64,000 bases of DNA, taken from positions 130,646,996 to 130,710,995 of the forward strand of contig NC_055990.1 in assembly GCF_018446385.1 (NCBI RefSeq). The letters run 5' to 3'. This stretch comes from Zingiber officinale (taxonomy: Eukaryota; Streptophyta; Magnoliopsida; Zingiberales; Zingiberaceae). Shown here in pieces: positions 1 through 11,715 of this stretch (position 1 is the stretch's first letter; each line of letters opens with the position of its first letter). The position numbers were made by a program, and so were the translations under genes. Below the pieces are notes generated by a model that did no database searches, was not told the origin of the DNA, and worked only from the letters and a program-made list of their open reading frames with translations.

Positions 1-1560
1 GAAAAAATTTCATTAGAAAAATTCTTTTCAACATTTGAAGTGCATGAGTCAAGATGTGCAGGAATGAAGGAGCCCAAGAACAATCTCGTCCTCAAAGCTT
101 CGAGAGACGAACCTAAGTCGGAATCTTCTCTCGACAATGAGGAAATGGTAATGATGGTAAGAAGATTCAAGAAACTTTGTAAATCTAGATCTACTGACCA
201 TCCACAAGGAAAAAAGAAAAGGACGATCCATTGCTACCACTGCAACGAAGAAGGGCATGTCAAGGACAACTGCCCCAAGCTGAAGAACAAGGACAAGGAG
301 AGGGTAAGAAGCCTATCCAAAAGCGAAAGGCCCTAAAGGCGACATGGGACGATACGTCGTCGGAGTCGGAAGTCGAGTCATTCTCCGGACTTGCTCTAAT
401 GGCAAGTCATCAAGACGACGATTGCGAGTCAAGCTCTTCCGAAATGAGCATCGATGAAGAGGGAGCCACGTTGGAAGAAAGCAGCAGTTCAGGGGGAGAA
501 ACGGACAACGAGATCGACAATGTAAGTCAGGTACGATCTCTTCCTCCCGACAAAATATTTAAGTTCGTTAAACTTTTAACAAAAGATTGCTGCAAATTAG
601 AAAATGAAAATAAAAATTTTAAAGTAATTCTAGTTAAGTCCTGTCCCTTAAAAGAATTAGACAAATCAAAATTAGAAAATAAGAAATTGAAATAAAAAAA
701 TAAAGATCTGAAAATTCAAATAGATAATTTGAAAAACTATGCATGCTCATCTAATTTTAGAAAATTTAAAAATTTGAATTGGTATTATAGATATCACCAG
801 GGACAAATTAGGAATCTCTTTAGAAAATATGTCCCTAAGAAATTTTTAATCAATCCAGTAAATTGGAACCTATATTGGGTTCCTAAGTCCTGTTTAAATT
901 AAACTATTGATTAAACTTAGAGCTTTTCAGTGAGAAAATTAAATATTGAAATTCTTTATGAGGCTTTGTCTAAGGAAGTGGTTGTTGCTCCAATAACCAA
1001 GAAGATCTAGTATCTCGACACGACCTGGAAACCAAAATATTGAAATAAATGTTTAATTAACTTTCTGTCAAAGCATTAAAATTAGAATTAATTAATGCTT
1101 TTAAAGTTTTCAAACATTTTTTTCAAAATAGTTTTATACTTAGAAAAATACTTTTACGTGAAATTTTAGTTAGAAAATTTTATTTAGAAAAATCTTAAGT
1201 TAGGATCTTTTTATAATTTTTGCAAAGACTTAAATTTTTTTTTAAATAATTTTTTTTTTAACTTAGAAAAATTTTTTGAGTATTTTTTTCCTTAGAAAAA
1301 TTCTCTTTTATACTTAGAACAATTTTCAGATGATATTTTTGCCTAAGTTAAAAGTTGTTCTGAAATTGAAAATTTCTGCTTAATTTTTTTAGAAAAATTT
1401 TAAAAAAAATATTTTTGTAAAGCTGTCTAAGTTAGAATTTTTTTTTCTTATAATTTCACTTAGAAAATTTTCTTAAAATTTTACTTAAAATTTGTTTTTC
1501 AGAGACTGTTTATGTGAAAATTATTGCAAAATTTGTAAGGATCTCAAAATTTTCTAAGTT
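1..1560 (+). mobile_element. Sirevirus-like Copia fossil, gag part and AT-rich interior
   Basis: Open at the left window edge. The first 700 bases encode the C-terminal part of a Gag: a basic stretch, a CCHC zinc knuckle (CYHCNEEGHVKDNC), then an acidic Ser/Glu-rich tail with the KATWDD motif also seen in the Gags near 10.7 and 32.0 kb, and a Lys/Asn-rich coiled-coil-like end. Around 780-900 there is a weak trace of further coding sequence. From about 1080 the DNA is very AT-rich and repeats a motif close to TTAGAAAAATT. The copy is broken, with several breaks and no polymerase region, and looks old. Family assignment rests on the Gag style; no LTR pair is visible. Confidence 0.7.
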
Positions 1561-1985
1561 TACCCTTAGCCGGCCGCAACGGTCCTACATATAGCACTTA
1601 AACTATTATCACTTTTACTTGTACTTATTCAAAATTATTAGTGGAATTCCCAAGAAAGCGAACGATGATCGCAGACCTTGGAGTAAAAGTTGTCACAGGC
1701 TCCGAACCAAGTAAAAAACAACGTGTTAGCTTTGTCTCTGTTAATTCTTATTTTCAATTCTTTCTTTCCGCTGCGTATACTATTTGATTTGCGAAAAAGT
1801 GAAAAAGTCATAAGAGCTATTTACCCCCCACCCCTCAAATGCTTTCTATCCTACAATTAGTATCAAAGCAAGGTTGCTCAAATGCCAACCAGATAGCTGG
1901 TATAAAGTCCATATAGGTCGACGGGCTGACCGGGGATTTGACAAGAAATTCAGTTAGGTCGACGGACCACCGTATAGCTGATACG
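1561..1985 (+). mobile_element. Copia LTR remnants flanking the insertion of element A
   Basis: Contains an LTR 3' end (about 1620-1850; compare a similar segment near 14390-14575 with the shared CTCCGAACCAAGTAAA motif) followed by a decayed Met-tRNA primer site (AGTATCAAAGC near 1859). It then runs into LTR-like sequence with repeated TAGGTCGACGG units, which resumes on the far side of element A at 13497. This is therefore the left part of the older DNA into which element A jumped. ATACG at 1981-1985 is the left target-site duplication. Old and broken. Confidence 0.6.
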
Positions 1986-3762
1986 TGTTGGGATCTTAGA
2001 TGGCTAGAGGGGGGGGGGGGTGAATAGCCTCTTAAAAACAAAAATAAAATTTCTACACAGAGATTTGTTAGCACAGCGGAAATAATCAAAACAAACACTT
2101 ATGCAAAGAAGAAAACACACCACCACTAACACAATGATGTACGAGGTTCGGGGATAACTTGCCCCTACTCCTCGGCGTGTCCGTAAGGTGGACGATCCCT
2201 TGATCTTTCGGTAGATCAACCCCCGGACAGATTCCGGCTAAGTATTTCTCCTTCTCGGTGGAGAAACCTCCCACAGAGTCTCAAAACAGATTTAGAATGA
2301 AGCACAAGACTTAGACTTACAGAATTTTATGGCTACAATGAATGCACAATCAACTTACAGCCACAATGAATGCAAAGAGTGAAGACGAAGTAGATTCACA
2401 GCCAAGAGCTTCACAGAACACCCTTGCTTGAACGTCAACAGAGAGTTTGCTACCAAAGAAAAGAATTCTCTTCAAACCTCTCTTCTACCTCCTTCTTATT
2501 TCTCTGCTCTCTTGCTGTCTTCAGCCAGAGCCAAAACACTGCATCGAATCACGTCAACCAGTAGCGTATCACTGTCGCCGAACCAGGCGTCGCCAATCAC
2601 GCTTCTTCCTCATCTGATTATCTGAGCTCACACCAATACCATCCTTGGTCTTCACTGGTGTCTCTGAGCTCGAACCAATAAGGAAGAGTCAAGCTGATTG
2701 CAGCCAGTGAGCCAACTGAACAAGCCAGTGAACGTTGACGCTTCTTTCTGCAGCAATAACCAGTGGAAAAACCATTTTGTTTTATTCCTTTGATAGTCAT
2801 TGATTTGAATTCAAGCATCACCATGGTACCTGCAACCTGTTACTCAAAAAGCTCACAAGCAGATGTTAGATCAGACGCATCAGAAACGAATCAAAAATTA
2901 GCAGAAACTGACAGTGTGTGCAGACAGTGTGGTGAATCGGTCAGCGGACCGATCCACACCTTTGGATTGATGTCTGATCGGTCGTGAGGACCGATCAGGG
3001 TATGGCCTGATCGGTCTGCAGACCGATCAGGGATTAATGAGTGCGGTTCCTTGCACTCCTGAGATCGTCACCTGATCGGTCTCAAGACCGATCAGGATAT
3101 GACCTGATCGGTCCTACAGACCAATCAGGGTTCATATGGATCGGTCCACGGACCGATCCACTGCCTTTTTCCTTCTCGCGACATCATCTCCTGATCGGTC
3201 TACAGACCGATCAGATTACACTCAGTAGACTACTGAGTGTTTCCTGATCGGTCTACAGACCGATCAGATTACACTTAGTGTGCTACTGAGTGTTTCCTGA
3301 TCGGTCGCCAGACCGATCAACAAACATAGTTTCACCAGATCGGTATGTGCACCGATCAGGCAATCAAAATCCCACTGGATCGGTCTGTTGACCGATCCAA
3401 CGCCCATGTGATATTAGGATTGGTCTTGAGAACGAGCTACCGAGCCCTCTCTGACCTAGTCCGGAGAACGGGCTACCGAGCCCTCTCCGACTTCGTCCGG
3501 TCCAGAGAACGAGCTACCGAGCCCTCTCTGACCACTCCGTGCCAAGTCTCCATACTTGGACTTTTCCCATGCCAAGCTCCCTGCTTGGACTTTTCACCAG
3601 ATGTCTGGTCAACCTTGACCCATCTGGATTTCCCTTGCCTGGCTTCACTCACCCGGACTTCCCCTCCACACGGATCAACCCCGCTCAGTAGTCAGTCCGA
3701 GTTTGATTAATATCTGATACAAACTTAAATCAGTGTCAACATCAAAATAACAGGTATCAACA
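1986..3762 (-). repeat. 3' LTR of element A
   Basis: 1777 bases, TG...CA, near-identical to 11716-13491. It contains a G run near the end, an array of eleven GATCGGTC-type palindromes (2934-3400) and three tandem units with the core GAGAACGAGCTACCGAGCCC (about 3425-3535). The polypurine tract of the element abuts it at 3763 (read on the minus strand as A-run then GGGGGAGAT). Confidence 0.93.
2934..3400. repeat. Palindrome array in 3' LTR of element A
   Basis: Eleven copies of a 22-26 bp hairpin-forming unit, typically CTGATCGGTC, a 3-5 base loop, then GACCGATCAG, separated by 10-50 bases of unrelated sequence. Variants with TGGATCGGTC...GACCGATCCA are interspersed. Base changes in one arm are often not matched in the other, as expected of decaying palindromes. 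Published work on maize Sireviruses describes palindrome-rich LTR cis regions targeted by siRNAs; this looks like an equivalent with its own sequence. Confidence 0.85.
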
Positions 3763-4239
3763 ATCTCCCCCTTTTTGTTGTTTGACAACACGATTTAAGT
3801 TTAGATCAGAATTTGTTCAAATTTTCATAATTTTAGGGGAATCAAGATCCTCCCCCTAAGACGGATACTACACTGTATGAGGGTCTTCAAATTTTCATTC
3901 ATCTAAACTTAGTTATCTTCTCCCCCTTTGTCAAACACCGAAAAGGTGCGAATAAGGTAAGATAACTCAAAGAACTCCCCCTTAACCCTTACTGTCTGTT
4001 TCTTAAAGGACTTAGAATTCCCTCTAAGTGTATTATAAGACAGTAATAAGGAAATAAAGGACAAACAAGACATGCAAGTGAACAGCATATTAATAACCGA
4101 TAGAAAATGAAGCATAATAAAGAGCAAGCAAATATAAAACTGAGTAGCATAAATACATGAGTAGCATCAGAAGTGCAAACATCCAGGTCAGACAAATAAC
4201 ATCCAAAATACATACAGACAAGGTGACACACAGACTATA
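3763..4239 (-). other. Polypurine tract zone of element A
   Basis: Non-coding. Beyond the tract touching the LTR (3763-3780), three further minus-strand purine tracts ending in GGGGGA appear near 3850, 3920 and 3975. Multiple polypurine tracts upstream of the 3' LTR are a known Sirevirus hallmark. Confidence 0.7.
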
Positions 4240-5660
4240 TCAATCAACGTCCTCAACATGAGGAGCATCATCATCATCGGCAGGAAGGGTGAAATCCTGA
4301 GGCGGCACGCTGGAGGATGGATAGCCTGGGTAAGACTGCGGAGGCGGGTAGCGTGCCATCCATCCGAGTAGCAACTGCTGTGTCACCACCTGATGACTGC
4401 GCATATCATCGAAGCGCTGGTCAATATGCCCGCGCAGATCATCGTAGCGCTGGTCTATACGAGTACGTAGGCCATCCATCTCAGCAGATATCATCTCCTC
4501 GTGCTGATCAAAGCGGCTCTCCAGCTCGGCGATCTGCCAGCGCAGATCAGGATCGGCCTCTCCATCGTCAGCAGCAGGAGGAGCAGCAACAGGAGCAGCC
4601 TGTCGTCGAGGTAACTCACCTAGTGCCCTCCCATCCTTCCACCTAACCGCCCCAGCCTGTCCTAAGATTCCAGACTTGGAAAACGCACGTTTCCCAAGTC
4701 GACAATCCTGCCTAACCATCTTTACTATCCTCCCCTTAGAGACGTCAATACCCAGGGTCTCAAGCCAGTCAGTAATCACATACTCAAAAGGCATATAGAT
4801 GGTGTAACCGCTTGGCTCGCTATGGGATATGATAGAAGTATAGACACTCGACATGATATCAAAGTCAAGACGCCTACGCAACCCATAAAGCATCAGACAA
4901 TGATACGGTCGAATCTCTGCCAATGGTTTAGAGGTAATAGGCAGAAGACAGTTTGTGACAATTTTGAAAAGAATGTAATCAGGAGCAGAAAGGCCAAGGG
5001 CTGCAAATGTAGGAAAATCGACATCTAACTCATCTAATCCATCCGGTCTCGAATGTCCAAAGAAGTACTCATAAATCGAGTCAGATGAGACATCAAGAGG
5101 ATGAGGCACGGGTTCAGGCAAAGCAGGATAGAATGAGAACACCGTCCCCGAACACATACGACAGCCTAAATAACCAAAGAAAACAATTAAGCTGAAATCA
5201 ACGTTTTGCTTAGCCACTCTTGATCTATAACTACCATCAATAGTCTGATGAAGGTTGTTATAGAATTCAGAAACTAAGTCAAGGTTGATATCCCTCTCTA
5301 AATATACCAAGGAATCAAGTTTATAGTAGGCTATGGTCTCCATAATCACTGGACAAAATTCATTCATGTAGTTTTTATCGACTGATCTACATGGGAGCAA
5401 CTTGAAGGTTCTTTCCTTAAAGGATTTTTCAAACTGTTGGTTGGGGAATCTCCCCGAACTGGACAGTTGAGGTCGAGAGGGAGTAGGAGCTTTGGATTTA
5501 TCTTTGGACTTGGAAGTACCCTCACCTACTGGTTTCTTTCTAATGAGACACAATGGGAAAAAGAAGAGCACAGGAGCCACCCGAAACACAAAGCCACAGA
5601 TATGTGAGGAATGAAATCGAAATGCCAAAGTTCTAGAGAAATAGGAGTTACCTTGGTGCC
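4240..5660 (-). mobile_element. Accessory ORF of element A (plant transposon-protein-like)
   Basis: A long reading region between pol and the 3' LTR, about 460 residues. It has a globular part with the motif IRPYHCLMLYGLRRRLDFDI and a segment beginning TIYMPFEYVITDWLE, then a Pro/Ala-rich linker, a coiled coil with repeated RIDQRYDDLR-like heptads, and a Pro-rich acidic tail. It resembles the widespread 'putative plant transposon protein' domain that accompanies plant retroelements; no function is established. No membrane segment typical of an envelope is obvious. A related region sits in the same place in element B (61519-62690). Part of a fossil element. Confidence 0.7.
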
Positions 5661-6896
5661 ATTGAACTCTTGGCTAGAGCTTCGGAGAGCTAGAACTGCG
5701 ACTAGTGTTCCGGCGTGCAAAGAGAAGAGAAAGGGTGAGCTGGTGGGAAGAGTCGGCTAGGGTTTCGCATGAATGAGGAAAAGAAGGGATCGGGAGGTTT
5801 TAAGGGTTTAGATGGGTGTACAGTGAAGAAATGATCGGACGGTTGTCCGAACAGAAGGTATCAGAAGCCTCCTGATCGGTCTCCAGACCGATCCAGGAAC
5901 ATCCTGATCGGTCCACGGACCGATCAGGAGACGATCGATGGCTTTTGTGCCGATTGATCCGATCGGTCTCGGACCGATCGAACTCTCGATCGGTCTCCGG
6001 ACCGAAGAAAGGGATCAGTAGCGGGCTCAAGCGTTCCAGGTTGTACTGATCGGTCCGTAGACCGATCAGTGTCTGATACTAGTATCTCCCGTAATTTCAG
6101 TAACTGAAAACAGTAATTTCAGTAACTTGTGTTCGATAATTCGTGGAAGTTTCTCTAGGAAAACTTCCAAGTTCAGTACCTAGAACATGGAGGATCTACA
6201 AGCATAACTCTTACCTAAAAGTTATGGTCTGAACATGTTTATAGCCCTAAAGTTTCAGATTCTTATCAAACAAAACCTCACACTAATTCCAACCATATGG
6301 AGTTCTGTCTTCTTGGTCCTTAAGAGTTCAAAACATAATTTTGCTAAACTCATCTCTACGATCAGGTTCAAGTTTGTCAAAATATAAATAACTTGTCCTA
6401 ATTTTCAATCAAGGCATGAAAGCTGAAATTTTTGATCCTTGTTATGTTTAGTTTCAAGTTTGTCAAAATATATCCAAGTTGTTATTATTTCCTTTAACAA
6501 CCTATCGTTTTATCAATCAAAGTCATGACATAAACCAAACAACAATACCAATCAACACATTAACCATCAACCATGATTAGAAAATTTCTAGGCAAAAGTC
6601 CAACCAAGGTTCCTTGGTTGGAATATATGAGTAAGATCAAGAAACCAATTACACATGAATTATGTAATGGTGTTCCCCATACTCAATTAATGTCTCTTCA
6701 ACCTAATTATTCAAGGGATGCATGATACATTTTGAATAATTTGGTTGTTCCTAGCATCTCACCCCATTTCTAGCAAACAAAAATATTTTGTTAAACCTTA
6801 TAGTTTGTGTGAGATGCTCCCAAGTTGCCCAAAATCATTCCCAATTTCTCTTGTCATTTTAATTGTCCTTATTGATCATGATGAAGTCCTAAGGAC
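5661..6896 (-). other. Non-coding interior of element A with second palindrome array
   Basis: Between pol and the accessory ORF. At 5871-6070 lie five more GATCGGTC...GACCGATC palindromes of the same sequence family as those in the LTRs. From 6075 to 6890 the DNA is AT-rich and I see no coding signal. It may serve as leader or promoter for the accessory ORF; that is inference. Confidence 0.6.
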
Positions 6897-8902
6897 CTAA
6901 TGAGCCAAACACATCCCCAACTCCCTCCTTAAATGACTAAATTCATTTTCCGGAAGGGGTTTGGTGAAAATGTCGGCTAGGTTTGACTTTGACTCCACAT
7001 ATGTGAGCACAATGTCACCCCTAGCTACGTGATCTCTAATGAAGTGATGACGCACTTCAATGTGCTTGGTCCTTGAATGATGGACTGGATTTTTAGTTAG
7101 GTTGATCGTGCTAATGTTGTCATATAGCACTTGTACACCCTTATAAGAAAGTCCATAATCCTCTAGGGTGTGTATCATCCACAACAATTGTGATACACTC
7201 TCTCCCATGGCAATGTATTCAGCCTCGGTCGTGGAGAGAGCAACACAATGTTGCTTCCGACTTGACCAACTAACTAAAGATGAACCTAAGAATTGACAAC
7301 CCCCACTAGTGCTTTTCCGATCCAATTTGCACCCAGCATAATCGGAATCGGTATAGCCTACCAAGTCAAAAGACTCTGTACGAGGGTACCATAGACCTAC
7401 TCGAATTGTGCCCTTAAGGTATCTCAATATTCTCTTAACTGCAATTAAATGAGATTCCTTGGCACAGACTTGATATCTAGCGCACATGCCCACAGCAAAA
7501 AGTATGTCAGGCCTACTAGCTGTGAGATATAGAAGACTACCAATCATGCTTCTATACTGCGTTAGATCAACTGGTTTTCCACTCTCGTCATTGTCAAGGG
7601 GAGTGTTTGTCGCCATAGGAGTGGATACTTCCTTAGAGTCACTCATGTTGAATTTCTTGAGCATCTCTTGAGTGTATTTCGTCTGATGGACATAAATGGC
7701 ATCTCGAGTTTGTTTGATTTCAAGCCCAAGGAAGAATGTCAATTCTCCTACTAGACTCATCTCAAACTCACTCTCCATGTGAGAGATAAATTCATTCAAA
7801 TAGCTCTTGTTATTTGAGCCACAAATTATGTCATCGACATATACTTGGGCTACAAAAATATTTTCACCATCTCTACGCAGAAATAGTGTTGGGTCTATTT
7901 GGCCTCTCACAAAACCCTTTTCTAGTAAATATGTTGACAACCTCTCGTACCAAGCTCGTGGTGCTTGTTTAAGCCCATAAAGTGCTTTCTTGAGCTTGTA
8001 CACATGGTTTGGAGCTTCGGTATTCACAAACCCCGGTGGTTGTTCAACATAGACTTCTTCTTTAATAAAACCATTTAAGAAGGCAGATTTAACATCCATT
8101 TGATAGAGTTTGAAACCTCTATGTGCAGCAAAAGCTAGCATCACTCTAATCGTGCCACGGGAGCATAAGTCTCATCATAATCGAGACCTTCGACTTGACT
8201 ATAGCCCTTGGCTACAAGTCTTGCCTTGTTTCTTACAACTTCTCTCTTTTGATTTAACTTATTTTTGAAGATCCATTTAGTTCCAATAATGGTGGTCTTT
8301 TTCGGTCTAGGAACCAAGTCCCACACTTGGCTCCTTTCAAATTGACCTAATTCGTCTTGCATAGCTATGATCCAATCAGGATCGTGCAATGCTTCATCAA
8401 CTAGTCTTGGTTCAATCTCTGAAATCAATGCGACTTCATTAGACTCATTTCTAAAGAATGACCTAGTCCTAACCCCTTGTTGGATATCTCCCACAATTTG
8501 GTCTTGGGGATGACTGATGGTTATCCTAGATTGTCTTGGTGTTGGTGGTGCCTCATGAATGGTCTCACTAGGCACAGGCAAGGACTCAATATCAGGCAGG
8601 GGATCAACCGGAGCCCTTTGTTGCCTTTGCTCATCGTCATCAGAGTTAACCTCGACTCTTTCTTCATTTTGATCATTCAAACTTAGATTTCTAAGTTCAA
8701 ATTGAATTTCTCCTACATCCCTTGATTGATCATTTGAGTTGGGGATTTCTTCAAACGCTACGTCTGAGGACTCTTCAATAAATTTAGTCCTATTGTTGTA
8801 GACTCGATAGACTTTGCTGGTGAGAGAGTACCCGACCAGTATCCCTTCATCAGCCTTAGTCGTGAACTTCCCAAGATGATCCTTTGTATTTAAGATAAAC
8901 AC
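6897..8902 (-). mobile_element. RT and RNase H region of element A
   Basis: Copia reverse transcriptase with the KLKKALYGLKQAPRAWYE block and the YVDDII catalytic motif, followed by the RNase H domain (DSDYAGCKLDRKSTSGGCQF, TKHIEVRHHFIRD) and the usual LADIFTKPLP end. Upstream is the KLNQKREVVRNKARLVAKGY region that opens Copia RT. Assignment to Ty1/Copia is unambiguous. Fossil part, broken. Confidence 0.9.
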
Positions 8903-10022
8903 CTTACAACCAACACCCTAAGATGTTTAATTGTAGGGGGTCTCCCAAACCAAAGTTCATAGGGGGTCTTTCCTAAAAACCTATGTATCAATATTCGGTT
9001 TTGCACATAGCACACTGTATTTACAGCTTCAGCCCACAAGTAACTCGGTAGTGAGTACTCATTAAGCATGCTTCGTGCAGCCTCTTGCAAGACTCGGTTC
9101 TTTCTCTCCACAACCCCATTTTGCTGTGGGGTCCTTGGAGTTGAGAACTCATGTCTATACCCTTTTGCTTGACAAAATTCTAAGAACCTATGGTTTTGAA
9201 ATTCACCACCATGATCACTTCTAATGGTTTTAATTGTTGTTGATTTTTCATTTTCAGTTCTTCTACAAAAAGAAATAAAAATATCTATGGTTTGATCCTT
9301 AGTTTTCAAAAAGAAAGTCCATGTGTATATAGTAAAATCATCAATAATTACTAAACAATATCTACTACCATTCAATGAAATAACATTGTTACAATCAAAC
9401 AAGTCCATATGTAATAAGTCTAAGGCAGTAGATGTACTCACAGTGCTTTTACCTTTATGAGGTGCTTTTGTTTGCTTACCCATTTGACATGCATCACATA
9501 GTTTGTTCTTTTGGTACTTGATGCTTGGTAAGCCTCGTACTAGTCCTTTGTTGGCCAACTTCCGAATGTTCTTCATGTTTACATGTGCCAACCTTCTATG
9601 CCAAAGCCAAGACTCTTCTTCTTTTGACATGAAACACTTAATCAAAGCATTAGTAGCACTTTTAAACGATACTTGATAAATATTATCAACCCTTGTGCCT
9701 ACTAGTATCGTGTCAAGTGTGTCAATGTGTTTAACCAAACATTGACTTGAATGAAATTCAATTGTGTAACCATATCACACAATTGACTGACACTTAGGAG
9801 ATTAAAAGTCATCCCCTTGACTAGAAGGACATTCTTGATATGGAGACATTCGGATATATGAATGTCTCCAACTCCTACAACCTTAAGGCTACCATTATTA
9901 CCAAAAGACACATTACCTCTACTTTTGTTTTGAATGGTTGTAAACAGTGATTTGTTCCCGGTCATGTGCTTGGAGCATCCACTATCAACAAACCAAGTTG
10001 ATAGATGCTCCCCCTCGACCAA
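8890..10022 (-). mobile_element. Protease-end and integrase region of element A
   Basis: Begins with the WFVDSGCSKHMTG aspartic protease motif, then the GAG-pre-integrase segment (LWHRRLAHVNMKNI), the zinc-binding CDACQMGK, and the integrase core with the IRSDHGGEFQN and HEFSTPRTPQQNGVVERKNR motifs. Order protease-integrase-RT is typical of Copia. Fossil part, broken. Confidence 0.9.
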
Positions 10023-10025
10023 TGC

Positions 10026-11670
10026 CTACAAGACACGGAAGATAGAGGTTTTAGGTACCCAAATCTTGGGACCTAATGCTTCTACAACGAAAGACCTAGG
10101 AACCCATGCCTTGGTCATACCTTTCCTAGTTCCATGAGCCCTAGAAACATGTAATCTACTATCTTGAGTTCTAGACATTAGAGAAATGAAACTCGACTCC
10201 TTGGGTTGATACCCTAGCCCGGCCTTGTTGTAGACTGCCCTTTGGGCATTTAGAATCATGTCTAGAGTCTTAGAGCTAGTTGAGAACTTCTCAAGCATTT
10301 TCTTGAGTTTCTCAACCTCACCCTTTAAAGCCTTGTTCTCATCCTCAAGGACTTCTAGATGTAGGTCATCGACCTCATCTTCCCTAAGGGTCCTTAAGGT
10401 TTTTACTTCTTCTTTTAACAATTTATTTTCTGTTTTTGACTTTTTAAGCAATGTAGATAAATGAGTGATAGTCTTATAACACTTTTCTATATGAGAAGAG
10501 GTTACCTCTTCATCATCCGACGATGATGAAGCCGCGGTTGAGGCGTCGCTCGAATCTTCCTCACTTCCGGAGTCCGAAACCTCCCTTGCCATGAGTGCTA
10601 ATTGTCGTGTGCTCTTTTCCATCTTCTCTTCTTCCTCCGATGAGCTCGATGAGGACTCATCCCAAGTGGCCTTGAGAGCCTTCTTCTTCTTGGCTCTTTC
10701 CTCCTTCTTTTTGGCTCGTTCCTCCTTCTTCTTAAGTTTTGGACACTCACTTCGATAGTGTCCCTTTTTGCTGCACTCATAACATGTAACATTAGTTTTG
10801 TCAATATTTTGTTCACTAGGTTTACCTTTTCCTTTGTATCTCCTGCTCCTTCTCATGATTCTTCTTACGAAATTCGCCATCTCACTTGATGATGATCCAC
10901 TTTCATCATCGGATTCTGAGGAAGAGGTGGATGAGGAAATCTCCTTTTCTTTCTTCTTTTCCTTCTTCCTTCTTCCATCCTTGCTCTTTGGTCCTGCAAA
11001 CAAAGCAATACCCTTCTCTTTTTGACCTTTGTTAGCAAGCTCATGAAGTTCCATCTCACAGAAAAATTCATCTAATTTAACAATGGAAAGATCCTTGGAT
11101 ACCTTGTAGGCATCTACCATAGATGACCACAAGGCATTCCTAGGAAAAGCTTTTAGAGCATACCTTACTAGATCGCGATTCTCCACTCGTTCGTCCACGG
11201 AGTGTAGACCGTTGATGATCTCCTTGAATCTCCCATGAAGTTCACTTACCGTTTCACTGTCCTTCATGGTTAGATTTTGAAGCTGATTCAAGAATAGGTC
11301 CCTTTTGGCAATCCGAGAATCTCGAGTTCCCTCTTGGAGCTCGATGAGTTTGTTCCATAGGTCTCTTGCACTCGAGAACGGACCTACCTTGACGAGTTGG
11401 TCCTTGGCGATTCCACATTGCAAGGTGACCATAGCCTTGGCATCGGCTTGTGCTTTTGCGTAGTTGTTCGGTAGACCACCTAGACGAATCAAGTTCCTTA
11501 CCTTCTTCATCTTTTGGTGGTGTAAAACCCTCCTTGACGGAAAACCACATGGAGATATCGGTCTTGAGGTAATACTCCATGTGGCTTTTCCAGTATTGGA
11601 AATCTGCTCCCTCGAAATAGGGTGGACGGTTGGTGCTGAATCCCTCCTTCATGGCCATTGTTTAGCTCTT
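10026..11670 (-). mobile_element. Gag region of element A
   Basis: Starts just below the primer site with the RPPYFEGADFQYWKSHMEYY motif of Copia Gag (UBN2-like capsid), then a CCHC zinc knuckle (CYECSKKGHYRSEC), a Lys/Glu and Ser/Asp-rich stretch with KATWDESS, and a long coiled coil (about residues 350-430 of this segment). Large Gags with coiled coils are usual in Sireviruses. Fossil part, broken. Confidence 0.88.
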
Positions 11671-11700
11671 TGGGTTGTTAAGCCGAAATGAAGAGCACCA

Positions 11701-11713
11701 GGCTCTGATACCA
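11701..11713 (-). other. Primer-binding site of element A
   Basis: Read on the minus strand it is TGGTATCAGAGCC, complementary to the 3' end of initiator methionine tRNA, two bases from the 5' LTR. Confidence 0.92.
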
Positions 11714-11715
11714 CT

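Noticed and set aside
2934-3400. Regularly spaced palindromes resembling a CRISPR array
   Set aside because: The units are palindromes within a plant LTR, spacers are unequal and no cas genes exist; this is a eukaryotic retroelement.
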